Below, in pieces: positions 35,737 through 43,384 of a DNA stretch of 64,000 bases. This stretch comes from BJHL01 sp040378885. Lineage in GTDB: Bacteria > Planctomycetota > Phycisphaerae > Phycisphaerales > UBA1924. The number at the start of each line of letters is the position of its first letter. The stretch's first letter is position 1. The notes beneath the pieces were generated by a model. That model was not told the DNA's origin and ran no database searches. It saw only the letters and a program-made list of their open reading frames with translations. Location: the NCBI GenBank assembly GCA_046316615.1, contig JBKDAN010000064.1, forward strand, positions 62,001 to 126,000. Direction: 5' to 3'. Both the position numbers and the translations under genes were made by a program.

Positions 35737-35749
35737 AACGAAGGCGGTC

Positions 35750-35890
35750 GCGGAGTTGCGGAGGGAAACGGAGAGGCGCGGAGGGGCATTGAGAGTTGTG
35801 ACGCGGGGACGTCAGCCACCAATGCAAGAAGCCAGCGCACCCGCGCTGGCTTCTTTGTCTTTCTCTGCGTTCTCCGCGTCTCCGCGGTGA
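35750..35890. repeat. GCGGAG-rich microrepeat tract flanking the fahA terminator
   Basis: The left side is rich in GCGGAG/ACGGAG words (35750-35795). The right side holds TCTGCGTTCTCCGCGTCTCCGCGG (complement of the same words, 35865-35888). The two sides are in inverted orientation around the terminator. Confidence 0.5.
35826..35860 (+). terminator. Intrinsic terminator of fahA
   Basis: A perfect 13-bp stem, AAGAAGCCAGCGC with GCGCTGGCTTCTT, loop ACCC, followed by TGTCTTT. About 90 bases after the fahA stop. It also lies near the stop of the convergent gene at 35920 and may serve it too. Confidence 0.88.
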
Positions 35891-35919
35891 GCTTGCATTC
35901 GTCTTTCGCGGCTTCGCCT

Positions 35920-36579
35920 TTACGCCGCGATCGGCGCCGCCGCCTGCTCGCTCCACGGCCCGCGTTCGCCCGTGGGAGAGATCCAGCGCATCCACACGTA
36001 GTTGGTTTTCCCCGCGTCCGCGCTGTCAAAGTTCATGACATACGGCGCGCTCGTGTCGACTGCGACAAACCGCAGGTCGTTTTCGCCCGCCGGCGGAGTC
36101 GTGCCGATCTTGTTCCAGATCTCAACGCCCAGCGCACCCGCGGGCTTGCCCTTGCGACCCGGCGTTGCGCTGTCCGTAAAGCGCAGCGTCTGCTGCAAAC
36201 GGTTGCCGCATTCAATCGCGATGACGGGAGTCGTCGTCGGCGGGCCGATGGGCGTGGGAGCCTGCGCCACCGTGATGCCCAGCGCGGCCTTTTCACCGTC
36301 CGTCACTTGAGGAGAAGCCTGCAACCGGCGCACGAGCGGCCGAATCGCCGCGACATACCCCGCGCGAGCATCGTCTTTGTTCTCGCGTGCCAGCTTCGCC
36401 GCCGCCACCGCCGCGACGTGCGCCGTGAACGACGTGCTCCACGCCGTCTGCCCCGCCGTGATCGGAGCCATGTCCGGAGCCGTGAGCCCCAGCGCGGCCA
36501 AGTTGGCGTTGGCATACGTCACGAACTGATTCTGCCACACCTGAAACGACGCATCTGGACCTGGAATGTAATCAGCCAT
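35920..36579 (-). CDS. Hypothetical protein, paralogue of the gene at 38222
   Basis: A 219-residue protein. Residues 1-95 are alpha-helical and Ala-rich (KLARENKDDARAGYVAAIRPLVRRLQASPQVTDGEKAALG). A short Pro/Thr linker follows. The C-terminal part (about 120-219) is beta-rich and ends YVWMRWISPTGERGPWSEQ, which resembles the end of a fibronectin-III fold. The plus-strand gene at 38222 has the same layout and shares LRFTDSATP, GPWSE-type and RWI-PTGE motifs. No signal peptide. Function not known. The two paralogues point away from the transposase island between them. Confidence 0.75.
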   Translation of the reverse strand: MADYIPGPDASFQVWQNQFVTYANANLAALGLTAPDMAPITAGQTAWSTSFTAHVAAVAAAKLARENKDDARAGYVAAIRPLVRRLQASPQVTDGEKAALGITVAQAPTPIGPPTTTPVIAIECGNRLQQTLRFTDSATPGRKGKPAGALGVEIWNKIGTTPPAGENDLRFVAVDTSAPYVMNFDSADAGKTNYVWMRWISPTGERGPWSEQAAAPIAA

Positions 36580-37216
36580 GTGTCATCTTCTCTTTCTGTG
36601 CACGCAGCACGATGCCATTGCGTTGGCACAGCAACTCGCACCGTGCCCCACTTCGCCATCGGCGCACGCCCACACCAACTTCACGCTGGGAAAGAAAAAC
36701 CAAAGACAGGAAAGGCAGGTTCACCACAAAGAACACAAAGAGCACAAAGAAGAAGAAAAAGTTGCGCAGCCCGCGCCGCGCACGGCTCCGCCTCTGGGTA
36801 CCCCGGCCGCCCCCGCCCACACCAACCCCACCAACCAACCCTGCCCCCACACCGATCTATACACCCCCGCCACGCAAGCCCACCCACCAGCCCCACCCGC
36901 TCCTGCGGCCCCAGCGGGGCCACGGCCTGTAGCCACGGGTGGAGCGAGCGAGTCTGCGAGCGAGCGCAACCCGTGGAAACCCGCGCGAAACGATCGTGCC
37001 CCGGCGGGGCACAGGAATGCCCGTCAACATCTCATCCGCGACGTCAGCACGTACCTGCATCCACACGCGCCCGCCGCGCATGCCTCTGCCCCGCCGGGGC
37101 AGGTTTCCCCGTCGCACGACCGGTCCACGGGTTGCGCTCCGCCCGCGAGGACGCGGGCTGCGCTTTACCCGTGGCTACACGCCTGCGCCCCGTTGGGGCG
37201 AAACCAAGAATGCCCC
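36580..37216. repeat. Left arm of transposase island: microrepeat, low-complexity and REP-like palindromes
   Basis: Non-coding. It contains: a CACAAAGA-type microrepeat (36721-36755); a C-rich low-complexity stretch (36780-36900); a REP-like unit A on the plus strand at 36928-36976; short palindromes GTGCCCC-GGC-GGGGCAC at 36996-37012 and CTGCCCC-GCC-GGGGCAG at 37086-37102; an inverted REP-like unit B at 37125-37179; and CGCCCC-GTT-GGGGCG at 37186-37200, just before the transposase. Units A and B both contain CCACGGGT and CAACCCGTGG ends. Confidence 0.8.
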
Positions 37217-37669
37217 ATGCCCGGCACCTATTCCCAACTTCTGCTGCACGTGGTCTTCGCCACCAAAGGCCGCACCCCGTGGATCACCAGCGATGTCGCC
37301 GAGCGTTTGTACCCGTACATCGGCGGCATCGTGCGGGCCGAGAAGGGCGTGCTGTACGACATCGGCGGCATAGAAGACCACGTCCACATGTACCTGCGGT
37401 GGCGGCCTGATGGCTCGGTGTCGGACCTCATGCGCACCGTCAAGTCCCGCTCGTCCAAGTGGGTTCACGAGACGTACCCAAACCTTGCTGCGTTTGCGTG
37501 GCAGGAGGGCTACAGCGTCTTCTCCGTGAGCAAGTCGCAGGAAGAAGCCGTCAAGAAGTACATCGCGGGCCAAGTCGAGCATCACAAGAAAGAAGACTTT
37601 CAATCCGAGTTGCTTCGCATACTCCGCGCCCACGGTGTGGAGTTCGACGAGAAGTACGTGTTCGACTGA
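37217..37669 (+). CDS. REP-associated tyrosine transposase (Y1, IS200/IS605-like)
   Basis: A 150-residue single-strand DNA transposase of the TnpA-REP (RAYT) type. The HUH motif is H55-V56-H57 (EDHVHMYL), and the catalytic tyrosine is Y115 in KKYIAGQ. Such enzymes nick and join single-stranded REP palindromes; unlike insertion sequences they are single-copy and domesticated, and are thought to spread REP elements. It is flanked on both sides by an inverted pair of REP-like units, as expected for a REPtron. The longer frame upstream to 36578 is repeat sequence and is not part of the gene. Confidence 0.88.
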   Translation: MPGTYSQLLLHVVFATKGRTPWITSDVAERLYPYIGGIVRAEKGVLYDIGGIEDHVHMYLRWRPDGSVSDLMRTVKSRSSKWVHETYPNLAAFAWQEGYSVFSVSKSQEEAVKKYIAGQVEHHKKEDFQSELLRILRAHGVEFDEKYVFD

Positions 37670-37680
37670 GCGACCTCTTT

Positions 37681-37980
37681 CGCCCCGAAGGGGCGCCGGG
37701 CTGTAGCCACGGGTGAAGCGCAGCCCGCTGCCAAGCGGGCGCAGCGCAACCCGTGGATCACGTGCGCGCGATGAACCCGCCCCGGCAGGGGCGGAGGAGT
37801 CCGCGCCATGGCGCACGCGGATGAACATGTCGCGCACGCGAACGAACACGCGCGAACGTCCTCTGCCCCTCCGGGGCAGGCATCTCTTGTGCGTATCGCA
37901 TCCACGGGTTGCGCTGCGCCCGCCTTGGGGCGGGCTGCGCTCCACCCGTGGCTACAGGCCTCCGCCCCTTCGGGGCGTGG
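37681..37980. repeat. Right arm of transposase island: REP-like palindromes
   Basis: CGCCCC-GAA-GGGGCG at 37681-37695, REP-like unit C (plus) 37702-37756, CCGCCCC-GGCA-GGGGCGG at 37777-37794, CTGCCCC-TCC-GGGGCAG at 37863-37879, inverted unit D 37902-37956, and CGCCCC-TTC-GGGGCG at 37963-37977. Order and orientation mirror the left arm. Only the 3-4 base loop of the small palindromes varies (GTT, GAA, TTC, TCC), as in structural RNA/DNA hairpins under compensating selection. Confidence 0.8.
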
Positions 37981-37983
37981 AGC

Positions 37984-38151
37984 ATGAGGGCGACGGGTGG
38001 TTGTGTGGGGGCGACGGGGCTTTGTGTGCGGGCGCGTGGGGGTGGCGTGGGGGCGACCGAGCATTGCGCGGGGACGACGAGTGCTTGCGCGGGGGCGCGC
38101 GGGGGTTGCGTGAGGGCGACAGAGCTTTGCGCGGGGGCGACCAAGCGTTGC
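37984..38151. repeat. 21-bp minisatellite, eight units
   Basis: Eight consecutive units of exactly 21 bases, e.g. GTGGGGGCGACCGAGCATTGC. The GGGGGCGA core is most constant. As 21 is a multiple of 3, every frame stays open through the array, which creates spurious ORFs. It lies 70 bases upstream of the 38222 gene start. No known function. Confidence 0.9.
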
Positions 38152-38221
38152 GCGGCGAGAATTTTCAGTGTCTTTGGGCAGTTGAGGCAAGTTGTTGGGC
38201 GTGGGTGCCGATGGGGCTTGC

Positions 38222-38932
38222 ATGCCGAGTGCCCCGCATTACATGCCGCGTGATGATGATGCTTTGGCGTTGTGGCTTGTGCAGTTCGCGGGTGGGGCGG
38301 CGGATTGGTATAACTCGCAGGGGATTGACAACAAGGATGCGCAGGCGTTGTTGGTGGCTGCGCCGGAGTTTGCGGCGGCTTTGGCAAACAGCGAGGCGGC
38401 GATTGCTGCGGCGCGGCAGGCTGTTGCGGACAAGAACGATGTGCGCGAGCGCGTGGTGGCGTTGGCGCGGCTGGTGGCGCGGCAGTTGCAGGTTGCGCCG
38501 GGGATGACCAACGGGGCTCGCGCGGGGATGGGGTTGCCGACGCGGCGAGAAACCATCGATGGCGTGCGCGTGGGCAGAACAGCGGCGGGGGCCGCCGGGG
38601 CACCCACGACCGCGCCCGTGGCCCGCGTGGAAAAGATCATCCGGCTGCGCCACCAACTGCGCCTGACCGACAGCGCATCGCCCACGCGGGCCGCCAAACC
38701 GCGCGATGCGTTCTGCGCGGAGGTGCGGCTGGCCATCGTCGATGTGAATCACGCCACGCCGCTGGACCCTTTGGCGATGCCCACGCTCGCGCTGGTGACT
38801 GATGGGAAAGTGCAGGCCGAATTTGCGAGCGAGAACAAGGGCAAACAAGCCGTGTACGCGGTGCGGTGGATCGGCCCGACGGGCGAGCCGGGGCCGTGGG
38901 GCGAGGAAGTGCGGGCGGTGGTGGCGGCGTAG
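38222..38932 (+). CDS. Hypothetical protein, paralogue of the gene at 35920
   Basis: A 236-residue protein from ATG 38222 (MPSAPHYMPRDDDALALW). An N-terminal helical part (about 1-105) ends in ALARLVARQLQVAPGMTNGARAGMG; the matching segment of the other copy is AIRPLVRRLQASPQVTDGEKAALG. A Thr/Ala/Pro linker and a beta-rich C-terminal part (about 130-236) follow, with RLTDSASPT and YAVRWIGPTGEPGPWGEE. The start is preceded by GGGG. The shared layout shows common descent with the 35920 gene. No signal peptide or catalytic motif. Function unknown. Confidence 0.75.
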   Translation: MPSAPHYMPRDDDALALWLVQFAGGAADWYNSQGIDNKDAQALLVAAPEFAAALANSEAAIAAARQAVADKNDVRERVVALARLVARQLQVAPGMTNGARAGMGLPTRRETIDGVRVGRTAAGAAGAPTTAPVARVEKIIRLRHQLRLTDSASPTRAAKPRDAFCAEVRLAIVDVNHATPLDPLAMPTLALVTDGKVQAEFASENKGKQAVYAVRWIGPTGEPGPWGEEVRAVVAA

Positions 38933-38943
38933 CGAGAAGTCGC

Positions 38944-39040
38944 AAATGGCCAAATGGACAAATAGCCAAATGGCCAAATCAAGACACTTCGCGCGATGGC
39001 TTTCCTTTGGCCATTTGGCCATTTGACCATTTGGCCATTT
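38944..39040. repeat. 35-bp near-perfect inverted repeat of (TGGCCAAA) octamers
   Basis: Left arm 38944-38979 is four TGGCCAAA-like octamers; right arm 39006-39040 is its reverse complement with only two mismatches over 35 bases, with a 26-base loop. It lies between the stops of two convergent genes (38932, 39061) and would form a very long RNA hairpin in both transcripts. Confidence 0.9.
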
Positions 39041-39060
39041 CCGCCGCCCAGCGGCGCGCT

Positions 39061-40332
39061 TCACGCCCCGCGGAACATGGCGACGCAGGCGGTCTGGCCG
39101 TGCAGGAAGCTGCTGTTGCCCACGGGGCCGATTTCGCCGGCGGCGTGGAAACCGGCGAGCGGAATGGGCGCGGCGGCGGAGGGGTCGAGATAGAGGCCTG
39201 CGCCGGCGGCGTCGGGGCCGGCGCGGTCCTGGGTGAAGGCGCGTTGCACGGCGGCGACGTCGTGGTTGCGCACGCCGAAGGTGCGTTCGCCGCGGCCGTT
39301 GCACGTGATGAGCAATGCGCCATCGGGCGGGTCGTAGAGACGCTGGGCGTCCATGAGCAGGGCGAGGTCTTCGCTGGCGGTTTTCTTGTCGCGGACGTGC
39401 ATGCGGACGGTTTGGCCCACGCGGACGAAGTCGGCGAGGGCAATGCAGCCCAAGTCGGCGTCGACGCCCACGACGTTGCGGATGAGGAAGTCATCGCGGC
39501 CGAAGCGCGGCTTGTATTCGTCGATGACGACGCCCGCGTAGAGGCCGCCTTGCAAGGCAGCGCGGGGGTCATCGCCCAACTCCTCCACTGCTTCCTGCAC
39601 GACATCGAGAGCGCGGCGGCCGCCCAGCTCGAAGATCATGTTGTTCTTGGCTTTGGTGACGACCATGGTGGGGCCGAAGGGCTTGCAGCCCTGGCTCACG
39701 ACGGTGTCGACGTGGAGCTTGCCGGAAAGGCTGACGCCGACGAGGCCGTGACGCGGCATCTTGTCGTCCAGAAGCAGGACGTTGCCGCCCGCCTTGTTGG
39801 TTGCGCTGGCGATGCCGCCAAAGAGCACCGGGGCCTTGCGGCGCGGGTTGTCGGCCAGGGCCACATTGCGCTGCGTGCCCACCGCCGCGTTGAACAGGGG
39901 CAGGAGCTTCATGATCGGGACGCTGGTGGGATCCACCAGCAGCATGGTGGCGCGCAGTTCGTCGCTTGCGCCCACCACCGGGCCCCACTCGTGAATGGCG
40001 GCATCGGGCGTGTCGACCGCGGGAAGATCGTTGGGCGAGAACGTGCGGATGGTGACACCCGGCATGCTGCACGCGAGGATCGAAAGGCCCGCGCCACGCT
40101 CAACTTCCACGCCGCCCGCGATGGCTGCGCAGGTGGAGACGCCGACCATGACGCCCGGGCGGAGTTTTTCGCGGATGGTGTCGCTGAGGGCTTCAACGTG
40201 CTCGATGTGCTGGGGGTTGAAGAAGACGCAGGCCAGATCAACATCGGCGGAGCCGAGCTTTTGCTGCACGACTTCGCACGCCTGCGACGCGGCCCACGGG
40301 GTGTCCATGGCGGTCGAGAGCGCGCTTGCCAT
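39061..40332 (-). CDS. FIST-domain signal-transduction protein
   Basis: A 423-residue soluble protein with a FIST N domain (about 25-225) followed by a FIST C domain (about 235-390): STCAAIAGGVEVE near residue 70, FGGIASATNKAGGNVLLL near 180, IGCIALAD-like and NGRGERTFGVRNHD near 350. FIST proteins are small-molecule sensors, some linked to amino-acid signals. I choose ATG 40332 (MASALSTAMDTPW); a start at 40416 is also possible and lies just after the terminator of the upstream gene. The C-terminus ends HGQTACVAMFRGA. Confidence 0.85.
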   Translation of the reverse strand: MASALSTAMDTPWAASQACEVVQQKLGSADVDLACVFFNPQHIEHVEALSDTIREKLRPGVMVGVSTCAAIAGGVEVERGAGLSILACSMPGVTIRTFSPNDLPAVDTPDAAIHEWGPVVGASDELRATMLLVDPTSVPIMKLLPLFNAAVGTQRNVALADNPRRKAPVLFGGIASATNKAGGNVLLLDDKMPRHGLVGVSLSGKLHVDTVVSQGCKPFGPTMVVTKAKNNMIFELGGRRALDVVQEAVEELGDDPRAALQGGLYAGVVIDEYKPRFGRDDFLIRNVVGVDADLGCIALADFVRVGQTVRMHVRDKKTASEDLALLMDAQRLYDPPDGALLITCNGRGERTFGVRNHDVAAVQRAFTQDRAGPDAAGAGLYLDPSAAAPIPLAGFHAAGEIGPVGNSSFLHGQTACVAMFRGA

Positions 40333-40448
40333 CCGCAGCGTGTTGGTGCCGGTCGCGTGCACGGACAACTGTAGAAACCAGAAAACCACCGTGAAGGGTG
40401 AAGAAGAGAGATTCATCCAAGCGCGTGAACAAACTCCCCGGACAAGCG

Positions 40449-40484
40449 AAAAAAAGCCCCCGGCACGTGTGATGCCGGGGGCTT
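40449..40484 (-). terminator. Strong intrinsic terminator of the 885-residue secreted protein gene
   Basis: A 12-bp perfect stem AAGCCCCCGGCA / TGCCGGGGGCTT (40454-40465 with 40473-40484), loop CGTGTGA, followed on the minus strand by TTTTTTT. It separates this gene from the FIST gene downstream, which must have its own promoter. Confidence 0.92.
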
Positions 40485-40530
40485 CGTGTGTGTCGATCGC
40501 CTGCGGAGACGATCGGAGGGAGTCCATCAA

Positions 40531-43188
40531 TCAGCAGGAACCGCCGGCGAGGACGTTGAAGAAGTCCAGCACGTCCTGGTCTTCGGGGAAGACGGTGTTG
40601 TTGTTGAAGTCGATGTCATCGCAGCCGATGCGTTCGATCGTCACGTTGCCGGTGCCGGTCACGCCCGTGTTGTTGGCGCCCACGCGGATGTAGACCAGGG
40701 CGTTGGCCGAGAGGCCGTAGTTGTCGATGATCGACTGGTTGCTGCAGCCGGTGATGCCGGCGTTGTCGTTGCACCCGAATTCCGAGCCGCCGCAGGCGTC
40801 GTAGAGCGAGAGGACGGTGTTGAGGGTCGTGCCGCAGGTGCTGAACTTGTAGAGGCCCTGGGCCGGGGCCTGGAAGACGAACCACACATCGCGGGCCGCG
40901 CTGGCGTTGCAGCTGGGAGCGAACTCGTGGCTTGCTTCGAGCAGGTCAAAGGCGTTGGGGCCGATGACCGCGACGGCCGCGTTCGAGCAGTTGTCGTTGG
41001 CAGCGGCGGCCGGTGCGGCGGCGATGGTGAGATTGAACTGGCTGGTGGCGCTGAGGAACGCAGCGCTGGGCGCGGCCAGCCGGATGCGGTAGGACTGACC
41101 GGCAGTCAAGGCGACGCTGGCGATGCGGCTGCGCGAGTTGGTGCAGCCGGTGACGGGACCGGTCGCGTAGTTGTCGTTGCAGGCGAGCTCAAAGCTGCCG
41201 CAGCCGTCGAAGAGGGTGATGACGGTGTCGAAGTTCGCGCCGCACGTCTCAAAGCGGTAGTTGCCCGACGTGGCGGGCGTGAAGGCGTACCAGCGGTCGG
41301 TCTTGGTGCCGCCCGAGGTGATGCATGAGACGTTGGACTGTTCGTCGTTGATATACGCGCTGCAGGGCGACTGACCGGTGCCCAGCACGTTGGTGCCCAG
41401 AGCCACGACCTGCGCGCCGCCGCAAGTGTCGTTGGCGGCGGGCGTGGCGAAGGCGGGATCAAGCGTCACGCTGGCGGAGGCCGACTGGGCGGGCGTGCCG
41501 CACTGGCCGGTGATGACGGCGTAGTAGCTGCCCACATCCGCAGGCGTGAGCGGCGGCGCGATGCGCAGCTGCAGATCGTTTGCGCCCGTCACGGTCGAAC
41601 CGCTCGCCGTCGTGCCGTTGTTGATCGGGCTGCCGTCCTTGAACCACTGGTAGGTGAAGGGACCGGTGCCCGAGGCGCTGACGTTCAGGATGATGTTGCT
41701 GGAGCACGCCGAGAAGGTCGTGTTGCTGGGCGAAGTCACGACGGACGGAGCCACGCAGGTCGGGCCGCCGGTGAAGTTGAGGATGTACGGCGCGGCCCCG
41801 GGAATGAACTGCGGCCCAAGGATCTGGCAGTAGACGTTGTTGCCGTCGGGCGAGATCGCAACGGGGGAGCCCGAGCGCGGATTGCCGCGAGCAGAGTTGC
41901 CCGGCTCGCCGATGGGCCCGTACAGGCCGCCGGGCGCCACGCCCGGAGCGTTGAGGAACACCAGATAGTCGTGCCAGTCCTGTGCCACGCCACTCGCGGC
42001 CGTGTAGATGAAGCCGCCGGAGATGAAGCTGCCGCACGTGCTCCACGATGCCTGACCGACGATGATGCTGGCATCATCGTTCATGGCGATGACACCGCCG
42101 AGGCTGGGCGGGAGCGGCCCAGGCAAGTTGGCGGGCGGGCAAGGCGCGAGCACCGATGATGCGAGCCACGAGGGGGACGTGGGGCTGGGCGTGGGCGTGA
42201 GACCCGTGAAGAGCGTGGTGCGATCCCACGTGTTCGTGCCGACGTTCCACGTCCACTTGTTGATGCCGCTTTCGCCGCGGCCCACGATGATCGAGCCAGC
42301 GGCGTTCATCGCGACGCTGCTGGGCGTGCTGCTGACGCGGCCGTCATCGAGATACGTGAGCTCGTACGCGCCTGCAGCGATGTTGAAGCGCCACACGCAC
42401 AGCCGACCGCTGTCGTCATTCGAGCCGCCGACGTTGTGTTCCGTCGCGCCGACGACGACCGACCCGTCCGTGCTAACCGCGTAGGCGTTGCCTGTGCGGC
42501 GCAGACTGGTGCTGCTGGTCGTGCGGAAAGGCGTGGGCAGGACCGTGTGCGTGCCGGTTGTGGCATTCCAGATGAACGGCCGCCAACGGAACGAGTTCGC
42601 GCTCACGGCGGTACCCGCGTTGTTGTACGTGCTGACGTACGCCTGGCCCACGACAAACTGACCGGTCGAGGAGATGCCGTGCCCGCTCAGGAAGTTACCG
42701 CTCGAACTGCCGCTTGAGCCCGAGCCAAACACACCCAGCGAGTTGACGATGGGCAGACCACCCATGCTCGTGACGGTGTTCGTGACGCTGCTCCACACGC
42801 GAGACACCTGTTCGGTGTCAGCGGGCTGGTTGGTCGAAGCGACCAGAGTGGCGGGAATGCTGAACGCCGGCGCGATACCCGTCGCGGTGTTGCCGCGAAT
42901 GCTCGGTCCGGTGTTTGCGAAGACAACCGTGCTGGCCTGACCATCCAGGCTCACCTCGCCACCACCGATACCGCCGATCAGCGTCGAGGTCAGGGTGCCT
43001 GCGCCGGGGTTGAAGTTCCAGCGCACGCCCTGCGTGCCCGACTGACCGCCCAGATAGATCACGCCGCCCTGTGCGTTCGTGATGTTGCTCGCCGCGCCGC
43101 CACCGAGCGAGGTCAGGGTGGGCTGGGCGATTGCCGTCGTCGACAAAGTCCCGGCGGCGAGTGTGAGAACGGCAGCAAACTTGGACAT
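40531..43188 (-). CDS. Large secreted protein with Ig-like, PPC-like and C-terminal tag domains
   Basis: An 885-residue exported protein, signal peptide 1-22 (ending TTAIAQP). Residues 30-480 are a repeat region of the form ISSTGQFVVGQA, VSTDGSVVVGAT, MNAAGSIIVGRG and MNDDASIIVGQA, which are beta-propeller-like extracellular repeats. An Ig-like domain (SPSNTTFSACSSNIILNVSASG... TYQWFKDGSPI) follows at about 490-570. Two PPC-like domains (DRWYAFTPATSGNYRFETCGANFDTVITLF and DVWFVFQAPAQGLYKFSTCGTTLNTVLSLY) precede a single C-terminal tag ending GGSC. Function unknown; probably cell-surface. Confidence 0.85.
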   Translation of the reverse strand: MSKFAAVLTLAAGTLSTTAIAQPTLTSLGGGAASNITNAQGGVIYLGGQSGTQGVRWNFNPGAGTLTSTLIGGIGGGEVSLDGQASTVVFANTGPSIRGNTATGIAPAFSIPATLVASTNQPADTEQVSRVWSSVTNTVTSMGGLPIVNSLGVFGSGSSGSSSGNFLSGHGISSTGQFVVGQAYVSTYNNAGTAVSANSFRWRPFIWNATTGTHTVLPTPFRTTSSTSLRRTGNAYAVSTDGSVVVGATEHNVGGSNDDSGRLCVWRFNIAAGAYELTYLDDGRVSSTPSSVAMNAAGSIIVGRGESGINKWTWNVGTNTWDRTTLFTGLTPTPSPTSPSWLASSVLAPCPPANLPGPLPPSLGGVIAMNDDASIIVGQASWSTCGSFISGGFIYTAASGVAQDWHDYLVFLNAPGVAPGGLYGPIGEPGNSARGNPRSGSPVAISPDGNNVYCQILGPQFIPGAAPYILNFTGGPTCVAPSVVTSPSNTTFSACSSNIILNVSASGTGPFTYQWFKDGSPINNGTTASGSTVTGANDLQLRIAPPLTPADVGSYYAVITGQCGTPAQSASASVTLDPAFATPAANDTCGGAQVVALGTNVLGTGQSPCSAYINDEQSNVSCITSGGTKTDRWYAFTPATSGNYRFETCGANFDTVITLFDGCGSFELACNDNYATGPVTGCTNSRSRIASVALTAGQSYRIRLAAPSAAFLSATSQFNLTIAAAPAAAANDNCSNAAVAVIGPNAFDLLEASHEFAPSCNASAARDVWFVFQAPAQGLYKFSTCGTTLNTVLSLYDACGGSEFGCNDNAGITGCSNQSIIDNYGLSANALVYIRVGANNTGVTGTGNVTIERIGCDDIDFNNNTVFPEDQDVLDFFNVLAGGSC
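40534..40623 (-). repeat. C-terminal tag, single copy
   Basis: CDDIDFNNNTVFPEDQDVL... to GGSC, the only gene in the window with one copy. It is preceded by a Thr/Gly-rich segment ending ERIG. Confidence 0.85.
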
Positions 43189-43329
43189 GACGATCTCCTA
43201 TTGCAGTGAGGCGACTTTCCCCGCAGCGTCATTGCGGGAATGCTGCGCGAACGTCTGCAAAGGCATCTTAACGACGCAAGGTCGGGCACGCAAGACTATA
43301 TCGATATTTATCTAGAGAATTTTCAGCAC

Positions 43330-43367
43330 TTCGGCTATGCAGATCTGCCGAAATGTGGTAGTATGAT
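43330..43367 (+). promoter_or_regulatory. Possible operator/promoter of the 43385 gene
   Basis: An inverted repeat TTCGGC (43330-43335) and GCCGAA (43347-43352) is followed by a -10-like TATGAT (43362-43367), 17 bases before the ATG. The region from 43290 to 43350 is unusually AT-rich for this genome. The repeat could be a repressor site; no -35 is clear. Confidence 0.35.
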
Positions 43368-43384
43368 CAGAACGAAGGGCTCCC

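Noticed and set aside
36578..37216. N-terminal extension of the transposase frame
   Set aside because: Consists of CACAAAGA microrepeat, C-rich and REP-like DNA; family proteins begin near MPGTYSQLLLHVVF.
37217..37669. Complete IS200/IS605 insertion sequence
   Set aside because: Gene is flanked by two inverted REP pairs rather than by IS-type subterminal hairpins, and there is no TnpB; RAYT fits better.
36908..38151. CRISPR array
   Set aside because: Repeats are palindromic REP-like units in inverted pairs and a contiguous minisatellite, without unique spacers of constant length; no cas gene is present.
37713..38507. 264-codon frame through the minisatellite
   Set aside because: The 21-base period keeps every frame open; composition is Arg/Gly/Cys-rich and the frame overlaps the real gene at 38222.
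38866..40374. 502-codon plus-strand frame opposite the FIST gene
   Set aside because: Gly/Ala/Asp/His-rich shadow; it crosses the octamer inverted repeat and has no domain.
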